The notes under the pieces were generated by a model. It was not told the DNA's origin. It searched no databases and was given only the letters and a program-made list of their open reading frames with translations. Shown one piece after another: positions 26,972 through 35,611 of a stretch of DNA of 64,000 nucleotides. Location: positions 186,001 to 250,000 of the forward strand of contig NZ_JAHESE010000005.1 of NCBI RefSeq assembly GCF_018598175.1. The letters run 5' to 3'. A program made the translations under genes and the position numbers. The stretch is from Dawidia cretensis. Its GTDB lineage: Bacteria; Bacteroidota; Bacteroidia; Cytophagales; Cyclobacteriaceae. Within the stretch, counting starts at the first letter, position 1; each line of letters opens with the position of its first letter.

Positions 26972-27402
26972 TATCCCTACTGTTGGTCCGGCTAATCCTA
27001 GGTGTAATTAGACCAGCAAGTTTGCGCTTTTCGTAGGGCACTAAGGATGCCCCGCCCACCGTGGCCTGGGCTACTGATGATCGGTTCTACTATTTGATAA
27101 GTCCAATCTATCCGTCATTTCTCAATACTGGAATGTTAAGAAGCTCGCATGTTGGTTTACGCTGCAAACATCAAGCATGTAAGATTTCATCTAATAAACA
27201 AATTTCACCAGAAAGGAATCGCTTCATCGCTTAAAAAGACGCTTCTAACGATACAGTAATCTTTGGCAAGCGGGTTTATAGAAGTCGACGCTTTAAATCG
27301 TTCATACATCTTACCTCAAATGTAGGGCAAAACACGCCCAGAAGTAAACCAGGGTTTGTCGATCACTTACTTTTAAACGATTTTCCATATCCAATACCTG
27401 GT

Positions 27403-28191
27403 ATGAATACTCGCATTTCTATCTATAGTCCGTCTTTTCTGATACGGCAGATATGCGTTGTAACATTCTTTATTCTGATAGCCTGCGGTTCATCAACTGC
27501 CCAGAATTTCTGGGGTCGTGGCTATAAAAGCAGAACTAAAATGTATAGCACGGCCTGTGGGCTTTCCAAAAAATGGAAGAAAAAGCCTCGCACGAATCGC
27601 AAAGGCTCATATGTAAAGGAAAAAAACGTTGTGTTAAGCAACTATACTAAAACAACACCTCAACCCAAGCCTAAACCACCGGCTCCGGAAGTAGCGAAAA
27701 CAGAGCATAAGATCGAAAAGATAGATGACCAAAAACTGGAACAGCTCCATCATAAAGAAGATCAGGTACTCGTAGAAAATAAGCTCCCAGAGCCTACCTC
27801 TGAAAAACACGAGCAAATCAGGAAAACGGTGGCCGAGAAGCTGAAGACCAAACCCGACTCAGAGCCGCTTCCCCTGGCGCCGCTGTACTTCACCTTTGCC
27901 GAAGACGAGTTTGCCGTCGTAGACATGGAGCCCTTTCTGATTGCCACAGAATATGCGCTACAGGGACATTCGGTATTGATAGAAGGCCATACCGACGATC
28001 GCGGTGCAGATGACTACAACATGCAGCTCTCCATCAAACGAGTTCAAAAGATCCGTCAGCTCATGCTCGACATGGGCGTGCCAGACGAACGAATCTCTAT
28101 CGTAGGCTACGGCGAGACAGTCAAGAAGAATACCAACAAGACAACCGAAGGCCGTCAGCTGAACAGACGTATTGACTTTACGGTGTTCTAA
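27403..28191 (+). CDS. OmpA family protein with Lys/Pro-rich linker
   Basis: Peptidoglycan-binding envelope protein of 262 aa. The N-terminus carries a hydrophobic export signal (ICVVTFFILIACGSS, about 18-33) with a possible lipobox ending at Cys28. A basic region (residues 40-75) and a Pro/Lys/Glu-rich linker (about 80-150) follow. The OmpA C-terminal domain is at about 160-262 with LIEGHTDDRGADDYNMQLSI and VGYGETVKKNT...RRIDF, including the Asp and Arg that bind diaminopimelate. No beta-barrel is present, so it tethers something else, or itself, to the cell wall. It converges with the ROK gene 7 bp away. Confidence 0.85.
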   Translation: MNTRISIYSPSFLIRQICVVTFFILIACGSSTAQNFWGRGYKSRTKMYSTACGLSKKWKKKPRTNRKGSYVKEKNVVLSNYTKTTPQPKPKPPAPEVAKTEHKIEKIDDQKLEQLHHKEDQVLVENKLPEPTSEKHEQIRKTVAEKLKTKPDSEPLPLAPLYFTFAEDEFAVVDMEPFLIATEYALQGHSVLIEGHTDDRGADDYNMQLSIKRVQKIRQLMLDMGVPDERISIVGYGETVKKNTNKTTEGRQLNRRIDFTVF

Positions 28192-28198
28192 AAATCAG

Positions 28199-29170
28199 CT
28201 ACAACGCACTAACACCCTGCAGCGACTGTCGGCCCTTCCGCAAAGTTGAGAGGGCATGATACATCCCCAACACCCCGGCAAACTCCGTCTGCACAGCAGG
28301 CACAATCCCAGGCACGTTGTCTTTCACCCAGGAGTGTTTCGCAACCATCTCCCGCACCGCCGGAATGATTACATCCTGACTTTTCATAATCCCTCCACCA
28401 ATAATGATCCGGTCAGGATCATACGCGTGAATCAACGAAATAATACCCAACGACCACACCTTTAGACAGTGTGCTAAAACCTCCTTCGCCAGCGCATCAC
28501 CGGTGCGACTCTGCGCAAAGATGTTCTTAAACGTAATATCCTGCTCGCCCGCCAACGCACTGCTCGCAAACCCCGCCTGCTTCCGCACAAACTCCCCCAA
28601 TGCCCAAGCCGAGCACTCAGTTTCCAAACATCCAACATTGCCACAGTTGCACGTACTACCATGCACATTCATCGTCACATGCCCGCCCAGGTTGCCAGCC
28701 ACATGATTGCGCCCCCGAAGCAATTTACCATCGATCAACACAGCACTGCCAAAACCAGTACCCAACGTCACCAGCACGAGGTTGTCACACTGCTGCCCCG
28801 CACCATACTGCCACTCGCCAATCAATGCCGCCCGCGCATCATTCTCCACCGCCAGGGGTACGCCCCAACGCCGGTCAGCCCACGCCGCCAGATCAAAATC
28901 CTGCGCATCCGGATATTTTACATAACGCGACAAAATCCGCTTATTACCAGCATCCACAATCCCCGGAAACGCCACCCCAATGCCAATCGGCGTAAGCCCA
29001 TGCCCGCGCAACAAACCATCCACGACGTCACCCACACTTTGCAACCGCTGCTCCAGGCTCACCTGCGACTCCGCATCCACCTTTGTATGCGCCAATATCT
29101 TTCCGTCAGCCACCAGACCAATCTTGATCATGGTACCGCCCATGTCAATCACCACTCCAACTTCATTCAT
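28199..29170 (-). CDS. ROK family sugar kinase
   Basis: Cytoplasmic sugar kinase of 323 aa. The ATP-binding DMGGTMIKIGLV is near residue 9, the catalytic Asp lies in ENDARAALIGEWQYGAG near 108, GTGFGSAVLIDGKLLRGRNHVAGNLGGH near 140-165, and the zinc site CNCGNVGCLE near 178-187. There is no N-terminal HTH, so it is an enzyme and not a NagC-type repressor. The likely substrate is glucose or a related hexose, as for most ROK kinases. It lies downstream of the XylR-type regulator and the six-hairpin glycosidase on the same strand, which suggests use of the released sugar. The 313-bp upstream gap holds two operator-like repeats. Confidence 0.93.
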   Translation of the reverse strand: MNEVGVVIDMGGTMIKIGLVADGKILAHTKVDAESQVSLEQRLQSVGDVVDGLLRGHGLTPIGIGVAFPGIVDAGNKRILSRYVKYPDAQDFDLAAWADRRWGVPLAVENDARAALIGEWQYGAGQQCDNLVLVTLGTGFGSAVLIDGKLLRGRNHVAGNLGGHVTMNVHGSTCNCGNVGCLETECSAWALGEFVRKQAGFASSALAGEQDITFKNIFAQSRTGDALAKEVLAHCLKVWSLGIISLIHAYDPDRIIIGGGIMKSQDVIIPAVREMVAKHSWVKDNVPGIVPAVQTEFAGVLGMYHALSTLRKGRQSLQGVSAL

Positions 29171-29483
29171 AAAATTCTTAATTGTATTATATCAGATTGT
29201 GCGGAGCACACTAGAATCCTCAATGACGGACAGCCCTGCACGGTAAACATTACTCCAGGCACTAGCCGGCACACCCCGGCAATCTGGGTAACGTTTACCA
29301 ATGCAAGACATCCAACCGACCAATTAACCCAAATGGTCTTGTACTGCCGGTCAACGACCCCCTGCTTTGTGGTTCATTGCCGTCAGCACAATACAAAGAT
29401 GCTTGCAGCCGCACAAAAGCGCCTGTCAGATTGCGTCAACGAATAATCGAATTGCGTTTTATGATTGTGGTAAGGAAAGCGTG
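29171..29483. other. 313-bp gap upstream of the ROK gene
   Basis: Holds the ROK promoter and the paired motif at 29242/29288. An open frame crossing it on the plus strand is the shadow of the ROK gene. No other gene is seen. Confidence 0.45.
29242..29299. promoter_or_regulatory. Paired inverted 12-bp motif upstream of the ROK gene
   Basis: GGTAAACATTAC (29242-29253) and GTAACGTTTACC (29288-29299) are inverted copies with one mismatch, centred 46 bp apart. Each is near the palindrome GTAAACGTTTAC, a shape used by LacI- and AraC-type regulators. The XylR-type gene next door is the natural candidate regulator. Confidence 0.45.
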
Positions 29484-30653
29484 CTACGCTTTGCGGGCGC
29501 CAAAGGCCTTGCGATACTCCAACGGATTGTAACCCGTAGCGAGCTTGAAGTAACGGGTAATGTTAGCAGGATTATCAAATCCCATCTCATAAGCGATCTG
29601 CTGCACGTTCAAATCAGATTCCGCCAGCAAGTACTGAATCCGGCGAATGCGCACCTTCTTGATCTCATCCAGGATCGACGAGTTGAGACGCTGATTAAAT
29701 TTCTTCTCAAGAATGCGACGCGAGTGTGTCGTGGCTTCGACCACATCGTTCACATCAATATCCGCAGCCGGTGCATGCGTATTAATAAATGTCAACGCCT
29801 TCCGCACCTCTTCATCATCAATCGCCAACGCACTCGTTGATTGTCGATCAATGATGGCCTTCGGCTTATGAATAAAGTTCGCAGCCGGCCGCTCATCCGC
29901 CTCCATCCACGTCAACAATCCCTGGGCAATCTCAAATCCTGCCTGCACTGCATTCTGATCAATACTCGACAGCGTCGGCTGCGTCATTTCACACAACAAA
30001 GAGTCGTTATCAACACCGAGAATCGCCAGCTCATCCGGCACGGCATAGCGTGCATTTTTCGCAGCCTCCAGCAAATGTATATTCAGCTCGTCCGTAACCG
30101 AAAAGATTGCGCAGGGCTTCGGTATAGCCCGCAACCAGGCAGAAAGACTCTCCGGCAAATCTTCCCACAGCATCGTACGATCGTCAAACAGAAACACACT
30201 CGGCTGTATACCGGCCACCTTCGTAGCACGACTAAAGCCCGCCTCGCGCTCTGCCGACCATTGAAACTGGCGAAAACCAAGAATACCAAAATGTTTATAC
30301 CCTTTACTCAAAAAGTATTCGGCCCCCAATGCGCCAATAGCCTCGTTGTCGGCCCACAAATTAACAGCACTCTCATACAAGGCAGTATGCGGTGAAACAA
30401 TAAGAGGCACCTGCCACGCCTGCACACTGCGCAGCCCCGGCATCTCCCGGGCAATGATGCCATCGGGATGCCAGTCCGACAAACGCTTCAACAGCTTGTC
30501 CTGGTTTTCGGGATGAATATATCGGGGCGAGTAAAAGAAGAAGGTAAACTTGTCGTACAGCTTATTGAAATGCGTAATACCCTTCAGCACGTCGCGGTCA
30601 TACGCGCGGGCAGCGTCCAGCAATACAGCAACTTTAAAGCGTTTGGTTCTCAC
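29484..30653 (-). CDS. XylR-type regulator: sugar-binding domain plus AraC HTH
   Basis: Transcription regulator of about 389 aa. A LacI/periplasmic-binding-like domain (about residues 1-275; FKVAVLLDAARAYDRDVLKGI; ILGVDNDSLLCEMTQPTLSSID) precedes an AraC DNA-binding domain (about 285-385; VVEATTHSRRILEKKFNQ; VQQIAYEMGFDNPANITRYFKLATGYNPLEYR). There is no ATG at a suitable place. GTG at 30653 (VRTKRFKVAVLLD) begins the conserved fold and leaves 40 bp to the upstream gene, whereas the ATG at 30770 would overlap it. It shares orientation with the six-hairpin gene and probably controls it in response to a sugar. Confidence 0.88.
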   Translation of the reverse strand: MRTKRFKVAVLLDAARAYDRDVLKGITHFNKLYDKFTFFFYSPRYIHPENQDKLLKRLSDWHPDGIIAREMPGLRSVQAWQVPLIVSPHTALYESAVNLWADNEAIGALGAEYFLSKGYKHFGILGFRQFQWSAEREAGFSRATKVAGIQPSVFLFDDRTMLWEDLPESLSAWLRAIPKPCAIFSVTDELNIHLLEAAKNARYAVPDELAILGVDNDSLLCEMTQPTLSSIDQNAVQAGFEIAQGLLTWMEADERPAANFIHKPKAIIDRQSTSALAIDDEEVRKALTFINTHAPAADIDVNDVVEATTHSRRILEKKFNQRLNSSILDEIKKVRIRRIQYLLAESDLNVQQIAYEMGFDNPANITRYFKLATGYNPLEYRKAFGARKA

Positions 30654-30693
30654 GGTGCGTGCAATAGCCCGTGCGGAAGATAGCGATAAAACA

Positions 30694-32004
30694 TCACTTA
30701 GCCGCCTTCGGATCGTCCGCCCATTGTTCCAGCAATACAATGGCTTTGTACAACACACCGGCCGAACCACGAAACGTACCCGACCCCTTCGGCTCGTTCT
30801 TCAAAGAATACCATTCAAAGAAACCCTTGTTGCGCTCGGCGCGGTCCAGCATTGGCTGCAACTGTTGTACGGCCTCCGTCACAAATCCGTGCAGTACAAG
30901 CTGCTGAATCATCCGTCCGCCAAACCAATCCCAGTCGCCGCCGTTCTGGTAGCCATAAGGATACATGCCTTCGTTTACAAAGGTACCTTTGGGGTAGGGG
31001 GGATACAACGTGAGCCCGATCGTCGGTCCACCACTGGCCTGTACGTTGTGGATCATCGTTTCGAGGGATGCACGAATCTCATCCTGGTTCAGCAGCCCCG
31101 CCTCGATGGCTACTGCCGTGCCACCGTGATAATAAATGGAGTTCTCATCCACACTATCAGGAAAGGGACTGCCATTTAAATATACGTGGGGAATGAACTT
31201 CCGACGCGATGTATCCCACAAATGCTTGCGCACATTGACAGCTACAGCCTCCCGCACCGGCCCCCAGTGCTCACGTTTGGCAGGTAAGAGCTCCAGGAAG
31301 TTGTCAAGCGCAATAAGCAACATGGCATTGTCATACACGTCAATCGCATAATGCGTATCCTTTGTAAGATACACACCCCAGTTGTGCTCAGGCTGCACAT
31401 CACCCCAATCGGCTGTCGTCGCACCGTAAATCAACCCATGCGCACTGTCATACCGTTCGTTCATCAAAAACTGCAACGACCACTCCAGCCGCTCGGCCAC
31501 CGTTTTACCACCAACTGTATCACGCAATAGGGCAGAGTCTTTCGTAGCACGTATATACTTGTAAACCGCCTGTACCAACGACGACTCCTGGTCGGTCTCC
31601 ACCGTATTTTTGTGACCGGCATAACGCGGTTCCAGATCCGAGTAGATGTAGCTATAGCCCACACCGGCTTTCTCCTTCGGAATAAAACCATCAATGATAT
31701 TGCCGTCGCTACCTTGCAATCGGAAAAACACCAGCAGGTTCTCCCGCAACTGCTCAGCCGGCAGCACTTCCGCCGAAAGCTCAATAAAGGTGTTATAGTC
31801 GCGTATCCACACTTCACCATAACCGTCGCCGGCATTAAAGCCCGAGCGCACCACCGAACGCGCCAGGTCTTTCGTATAAACGTAGCTTTTGTTCTCGCGT
31901 ATCCGGCGGGCAAGCTCCTGCGTGCTATCCGAACCAGTACAGCTCCAAAAACCGAGGGTCACCAGCAGCGAAGCCATGATGATGTTAATTGTCTTCTTAA
32001 TCAT
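30694..32004 (-). CDS. Lipoprotein with (alpha/alpha)6 six-hairpin glycosidase fold
   Basis: Exported 436-aa putative glycosidase. The N-terminus is a lipoprotein signal (IIMASLLVTLGFWSC, Cys near residue 22). The remainder looks like a six-hairpin toroid with GDGYGEVWIRDYNTFIEL near 55-72, QGSDGNIIDGFIP near 97, DWGDVQPEHNWG near 200, YHGGTAVAIEAGLL near 305 and YGYQNGGDWDWFGGRMI near 360. Aromatic and acidic residues line these loops as in GH families 15, 63, 125 and similar. The exact family is not assigned. Start at 32004 (MIKKTINI) gives a clean signal; upstream reading does not. It precedes the XylR gene by 40 bp. Confidence 0.78.
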   Translation of the reverse strand: MIKKTINIIMASLLVTLGFWSCTGSDSTQELARRIRENKSYVYTKDLARSVVRSGFNAGDGYGEVWIRDYNTFIELSAEVLPAEQLRENLLVFFRLQGSDGNIIDGFIPKEKAGVGYSYIYSDLEPRYAGHKNTVETDQESSLVQAVYKYIRATKDSALLRDTVGGKTVAERLEWSLQFLMNERYDSAHGLIYGATTADWGDVQPEHNWGVYLTKDTHYAIDVYDNAMLLIALDNFLELLPAKREHWGPVREAVAVNVRKHLWDTSRRKFIPHVYLNGSPFPDSVDENSIYYHGGTAVAIEAGLLNQDEIRASLETMIHNVQASGGPTIGLTLYPPYPKGTFVNEGMYPYGYQNGGDWDWFGGRMIQQLVLHGFVTEAVQQLQPMLDRAERNKGFFEWYSLKNEPKGSGTFRGSAGVLYKAIVLLEQWADDPKAAK

Positions 32005-32126
32005 AATGTTGTCAGGCAACAAACCGTTGCGCGGCACCACGAAAGTGTCAAATACCCGGCCTTTACCCTCTTCAATTTGCGACAAAAATCTGTCTAAATG
32101 CGAAAACACCCACCCCCGCAAATCCG

Positions 32127-32134
32127 TACATTTG
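32127..32134 (+). promoter_or_regulatory. -7 promoter element TACATTTG before the lipoprotein gene
   Basis: TACATTTG fits the Bacteroidota -7 consensus TAnnTTTG. It ends 11 bp before the ATG at 32146, implying a leader of only a few bases. No clear -33 TTTG at 19-21 bp is seen. Confidence 0.45.
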
Positions 32135-32145
32135 TCGTCACCCTC

Positions 32146-33156
32146 ATGAAGCACTACACAGTTCTTGTCCTCCTGCTATTGCTCGCCGCCTGCCGGCAGT
32201 CTAACCACACGCCGCCCGCCATTTCGTTTTATTATTGGAAAACAATCTTCCGGCTGTCTGCAGAAGAACGTGCAGCCCTACAAACGCACCGCGTAACCAC
32301 CCTCTACGTCCGCTACTGCGATGTAGCCATACGGCAAGGTCAACCGGTGCCCGTATCGCCCATCGTATTCCACGACGCACCACCCGACTCGGTCGCCATC
32401 GTCCCCGTAGTGTATATAAAAAACGAAGTCATGCTACATCCAAACCTCGACGTAGCCGACTTAGCCCAAAAGCTACTGCGCTACATCGACCAGATCAACG
32501 CCGGCGACAGCATTCAAAACGCAGAGATTCAAATCGACTGTGACTGGACCCTCACCAGCCGCGACACCTACTTCCGTTTTCTCGACCAACTAAAAAGCCA
32601 AAGCGCCAGGCGCCTGTCCGCCACCATCCGCCTGCACCAGGTGAAGTACTACGCCACCACCGGCCTGCCGCCCGTCGACCGCGGTGTACTGATGTACTAC
32701 AACATGGGCCGCATCGGCCCCGACCCAGCCCGCTCCATATATGATCGCCCCACTGCCGAAGCATACCTGGGCTCTATCCACGCCTATCCCCGTCCGCTCG
32801 ACGTGGCACTGCCTATTTTCACATGGGGCATACACGTGCGTAACAACCAGGTAATAGGCCTGCTGAACAAGACCGACGAAGCCATCTTTGCCAACGACCC
32901 GCACTTCGAGCAGAAAACGCCGCCCTTCTTTGAGGTAAAAGAAAATGTCCTTAAACTAGGCAAGTATTTTAAACAAGGCGACCGGGTAAAGGTCGAGACC
33001 ATCACCGCAGACGACCTGCACGAGATGGCCGACGACCTGGCCGACGAGCTAGCCCACCCGCCGGCAGAAATACTGTTCTACGACCTCGACGCATTTAATC
33101 TCAACCACTATAACCATGAAAAAGACCTCCTGGAAGACGTTAGCCGTGCTTTTTAG
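32146..33156 (+). CDS. DUF3142-like lipoprotein (TIM-barrel type)
   Basis: Lipoprotein of 336 aa; lipobox LLLLAAC, Cys near residue 16. The mature part reads like a glycoside-hydrolase-type TIM barrel similar to DUF3142: FYYWKTIFRLSAEERAAL, VTTLYVRYCDV, NAEIQIDCDWTLTSRDTYFRFLDQL (a barrel strand with Asp residues), LMYYNMGRIGP and VALPIFTWGI. Activity is not known. ATG at 32146 is chosen since the extra 16 upstream residues are not hydrophobic and a -7 promoter element sits in them. Its last 41 bases overlap the next gene, so the two are translationally linked. Confidence 0.72.
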   Translation: MKHYTVLVLLLLLAACRQSNHTPPAISFYYWKTIFRLSAEERAALQTHRVTTLYVRYCDVAIRQGQPVPVSPIVFHDAPPDSVAIVPVVYIKNEVMLHPNLDVADLAQKLLRYIDQINAGDSIQNAEIQIDCDWTLTSRDTYFRFLDQLKSQSARRLSATIRLHQVKYYATTGLPPVDRGVLMYYNMGRIGPDPARSIYDRPTAEAYLGSIHAYPRPLDVALPIFTWGIHVRNNQVIGLLNKTDEAIFANDPHFEQKTPPFFEVKENVLKLGKYFKQGDRVKVETITADDLHEMADDLADELAHPPAEILFYDLDAFNLNHYNHEKDLLEDVSRAF

Positions 33157-35320
33157 CATCCCCGCGCTGGCACTAATTGCCTATGGTGTGATCCATGCCT
33201 GTGCCGGCGGCGATTGGGAAGGCTATGACTACGACTCGAGCTTCACCCCCGAGGTATACGTCGACGAATCTTATGCACCCCTCTTCTATACACCCAGCGA
33301 CGTATTCTACGGCATTGGCTTTGACGCCGAATACGTAGGGCGGTTTAATGATGACATCGTCGCCGATTGGTCCACGTACCTGAAAGGCAGACTTACTACA
33401 GAGGAAGTCTCAATGCTCCTGATCAAAGAAGAAGGTGCCGCAGCCGTAGACCAGCTGTACACAGCCTTACAGAAAAAACAAACACCACCCGCTGCCTTCA
33501 GTCGCATCAACCTGGTAGACGAGCGCGTAAAAGGATTTATCGTCTTCCTACACCTGGCGAAAGAGATCGAAGCCTCCAGCACCGTCAAATATGACTGGGA
33601 CTACGACGAATCCAAGAAACCTCCGGTCGCTACTCCGCAAACCATCACCCGGGCCGAACAACTATACGCTGGTGCCAAAGATGAATTCCTGAAGAATCGT
33701 TACTGGTTCCAAGCCATGAAAGCAAACTTCTACAGCGCCAACAAACTGAACGCAACCATATTCTTCGATAAAACAAAGAACGCCGTACCGCAAAACACAT
33801 TGTATTATCGTGGCTTAGCGTATGTAGCCGGCGTTGCCTATCAACAAAAACAATACGCCACGTCCAACTACCTCTACAGCATTGTCTTTGACAAATGCCC
33901 TGTGATGCGGGTGATGGCTACTTATAATTTCCATCCGCAAGAAGAAAGCGATTTTCAGGCTGCTTTGGCCCTGGCGAAAAGCGCAGACGAAAAAGCAACA
34001 CTCAGGTCATTGTTCGGCTACTACGCAGACGAAAAGGTGGCGATCCGCGAAATCTATAAACTGAGTCCCAAAAGTACGCACCTCGACTACCTGCTCACGC
34101 GCCTGATCAACAAAGAAGAGATCCGCCTGAACAGCGAAGGGTGCACCAGCGCCGACGACTACCGCAACAAGCTCAAGCAAAACGTCGATCAACAGGCCGT
34201 ACAGCTCGTCACCACCCTGGCCAAAGAAGGCAAAACCGAAAAGCCTTACTTGTGGAATTTGGCCGCCGGCTACCTCTCGATCTTCAACGGCGACAACGCC
34301 AGGGCTACCCAATATTTTGACAAAGCAGAGAAAGAAGCACCAAAATCCGACCTCGCCACCGCCCAGCTGCGCATCCTCCGGTTGATCAACACCATGCACG
34401 GTACCACCCGGCTGGACGCCACTGCCGAAACGCGCCTGCTCCCCGAGCTCGAATGGCTTTACAAGCACGGCGACCAGGAAACGCTTCGTAGCATGCACGT
34501 CGTAAACTGGAGCAAACACTATCTGGCATCCCTATACCGGCACCAGAACAATATCGTCTTAGGAGAGCTCTTCGACCGCAATCGCACATACTACCGCACA
34601 GCCTCCAACCTCGAAGCCATGAAAGCCTTCCTGCAAAAAAACAGCTACACTCCGTGGGAGAAACTGGCCCTATCGCTATACGATGTCAAACTCGACAACA
34701 TCTTCGAATACGAAGCCATCATGGCCGCCTATGCCGGCAACCTCGACAATGCCATCGCCCTGATGCAAAAAGACAACACCGGCGTAGAGCTCTACGGCAA
34801 CCCCTTCAACGGCAAGATCCAGGACTGCCACGACTGCGATCACGCAGCAACACAAAAGATAAAATACACCAAGTTGTCATTCCTGCAAAAGATGAAAGAG
34901 ATGCAGGCACACGTCGATAAAAATGAAGACGTATATAACAACAGTCTCCTCCTGGCCAACGCCTACTACAACATGAGCTACTTCGGCAACGCCCGCGCAT
35001 TCTATTACAACAACATCCTGAACCAGTACTACCTCGATATCGACGAATACTACGCCCCGCAGCTCCTGACCTGCACCATCGCCAATCGCTACTACAAACT
35101 GGCCCTAACCGCCGCCACCACCGACGAGCAACGCGCCAAATGCGTCTACATGATGGCCAAATGCGAGCGCAACGAAAAATTCAACGGCGACCCCGAAAAC
35201 GAATCCCTGGCCTGGGAAGGCTTCAAACAGTTAAAGACAAAATACGCCAACACAAAATATTACAAAGAAGTACTCAACGAGTGCAGCTACTTCTCCATCT
35301 ATTTGAATCGAGGCCATTAA
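33116..35320 (+). CDS. Large exported repeat protein of unknown function
   Basis: A 734-aa protein not recognised. Residues 6-30 form a signal peptide or anchor (LAVLFSIPALALIAYGVIHAC). An acidic, aromatic stretch follows (GGDWEGYDYDSSFTPEVYVDESYAPLFYTP, to about residue 55). The rest is alpha-helical and TPR-like, with segments such as LYYRGLAYVAGVAYQQKQYATSNYLY, PYLWNLAAGYLSIFNGDNARATQYFDKAEKEAP and LLANAYYNMSYFGNARAFYYNNIL. A CHDCDH motif sits near residue 571. It overlaps the upstream lipoprotein gene by 41 bp in another frame. Context suggests an envelope assembly of both; the job is unknown. Confidence 0.75.
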   Translation: MKKTSWKTLAVLFSIPALALIAYGVIHACAGGDWEGYDYDSSFTPEVYVDESYAPLFYTPSDVFYGIGFDAEYVGRFNDDIVADWSTYLKGRLTTEEVSMLLIKEEGAAAVDQLYTALQKKQTPPAAFSRINLVDERVKGFIVFLHLAKEIEASSTVKYDWDYDESKKPPVATPQTITRAEQLYAGAKDEFLKNRYWFQAMKANFYSANKLNATIFFDKTKNAVPQNTLYYRGLAYVAGVAYQQKQYATSNYLYSIVFDKCPVMRVMATYNFHPQEESDFQAALALAKSADEKATLRSLFGYYADEKVAIREIYKLSPKSTHLDYLLTRLINKEEIRLNSEGCTSADDYRNKLKQNVDQQAVQLVTTLAKEGKTEKPYLWNLAAGYLSIFNGDNARATQYFDKAEKEAPKSDLATAQLRILRLINTMHGTTRLDATAETRLLPELEWLYKHGDQETLRSMHVVNWSKHYLASLYRHQNNIVLGELFDRNRTYYRTASNLEAMKAFLQKNSYTPWEKLALSLYDVKLDNIFEYEAIMAAYAGNLDNAIALMQKDNTGVELYGNPFNGKIQDCHDCDHAATQKIKYTKLSFLQKMKEMQAHVDKNEDVYNNSLLLANAYYNMSYFGNARAFYYNNILNQYYLDIDEYYAPQLLTCTIANRYYKLALTAATTDEQRAKCVYMMAKCERNEKFNGDPENESLAWEGFKQLKTKYANTKYYKEVLNECSYFSIYLNRGH

Positions 35321-35537
35321 TTAAACCGCTGGCGATTTCTGACCCCGCCTGTTTACTCCCGTTACTCCCGGCTTGTCGGGGTGGTACTTGTGACCGCGAC
35401 TGTCGCCAGCCTCCAGACTTGGCGTGGTGTATTGACAGTAGGAGAGCAAGCTACCGTTCCCGTCCGAATCCGGTCACACCCATTCGCCAGCGCACAAACA
35501 TCAACTCCAAAAGTCGCTTTTTGATCCAATTTTGACC

Positions 35538-35553
35538 TGGCACCACTTTAGCA
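35538..35553 (+). promoter_or_regulatory. Sigma-54-like promoter before the second permease gene
   Basis: TGGCACCACTTTAGCA has GG and GC separated by exactly 10 bp, as in the sigma-54 consensus TGGCAC-N5-TTGC; only one core base differs (TAGC). It lies 58 bp before the ATG at 35612. The gap 35321-35611 shows no other structure. Confidence 0.4.
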
Positions 35554-35611
35554 TAGAACTAACCACTCTTGAAAGAAATCCCGGAACTGCAACCTTTAAC
35601 CCGGACCAACT

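Larger units (their letters stand above)
26773..27402. other. 630-bp gap with hairpin and tandem repeats
   Basis: No gene is supported. It holds a terminator-like hairpin (26804-26832), the 11-bp tandem repeats (26939-26971) and AT-rich sequence leading to the OmpA-like gene at 27403. The rest shows no structure I can name. Confidence 0.45.

Noticed and set aside
28661-29446. 261-aa plus-strand frame opposite the ROK gene
   Set aside because: Shadow of the ROK coding strand; His/Pro/Arg-rich and without motif.
30653-30770. Longer N-terminus of the XylR-type regulator from ATG 30770
   Set aside because: Would overlap the upstream glycosidase gene by 77 bp and adds a Cys/Arg-rich sequence unlike the family; GTG 30653 starts the conserved fold.
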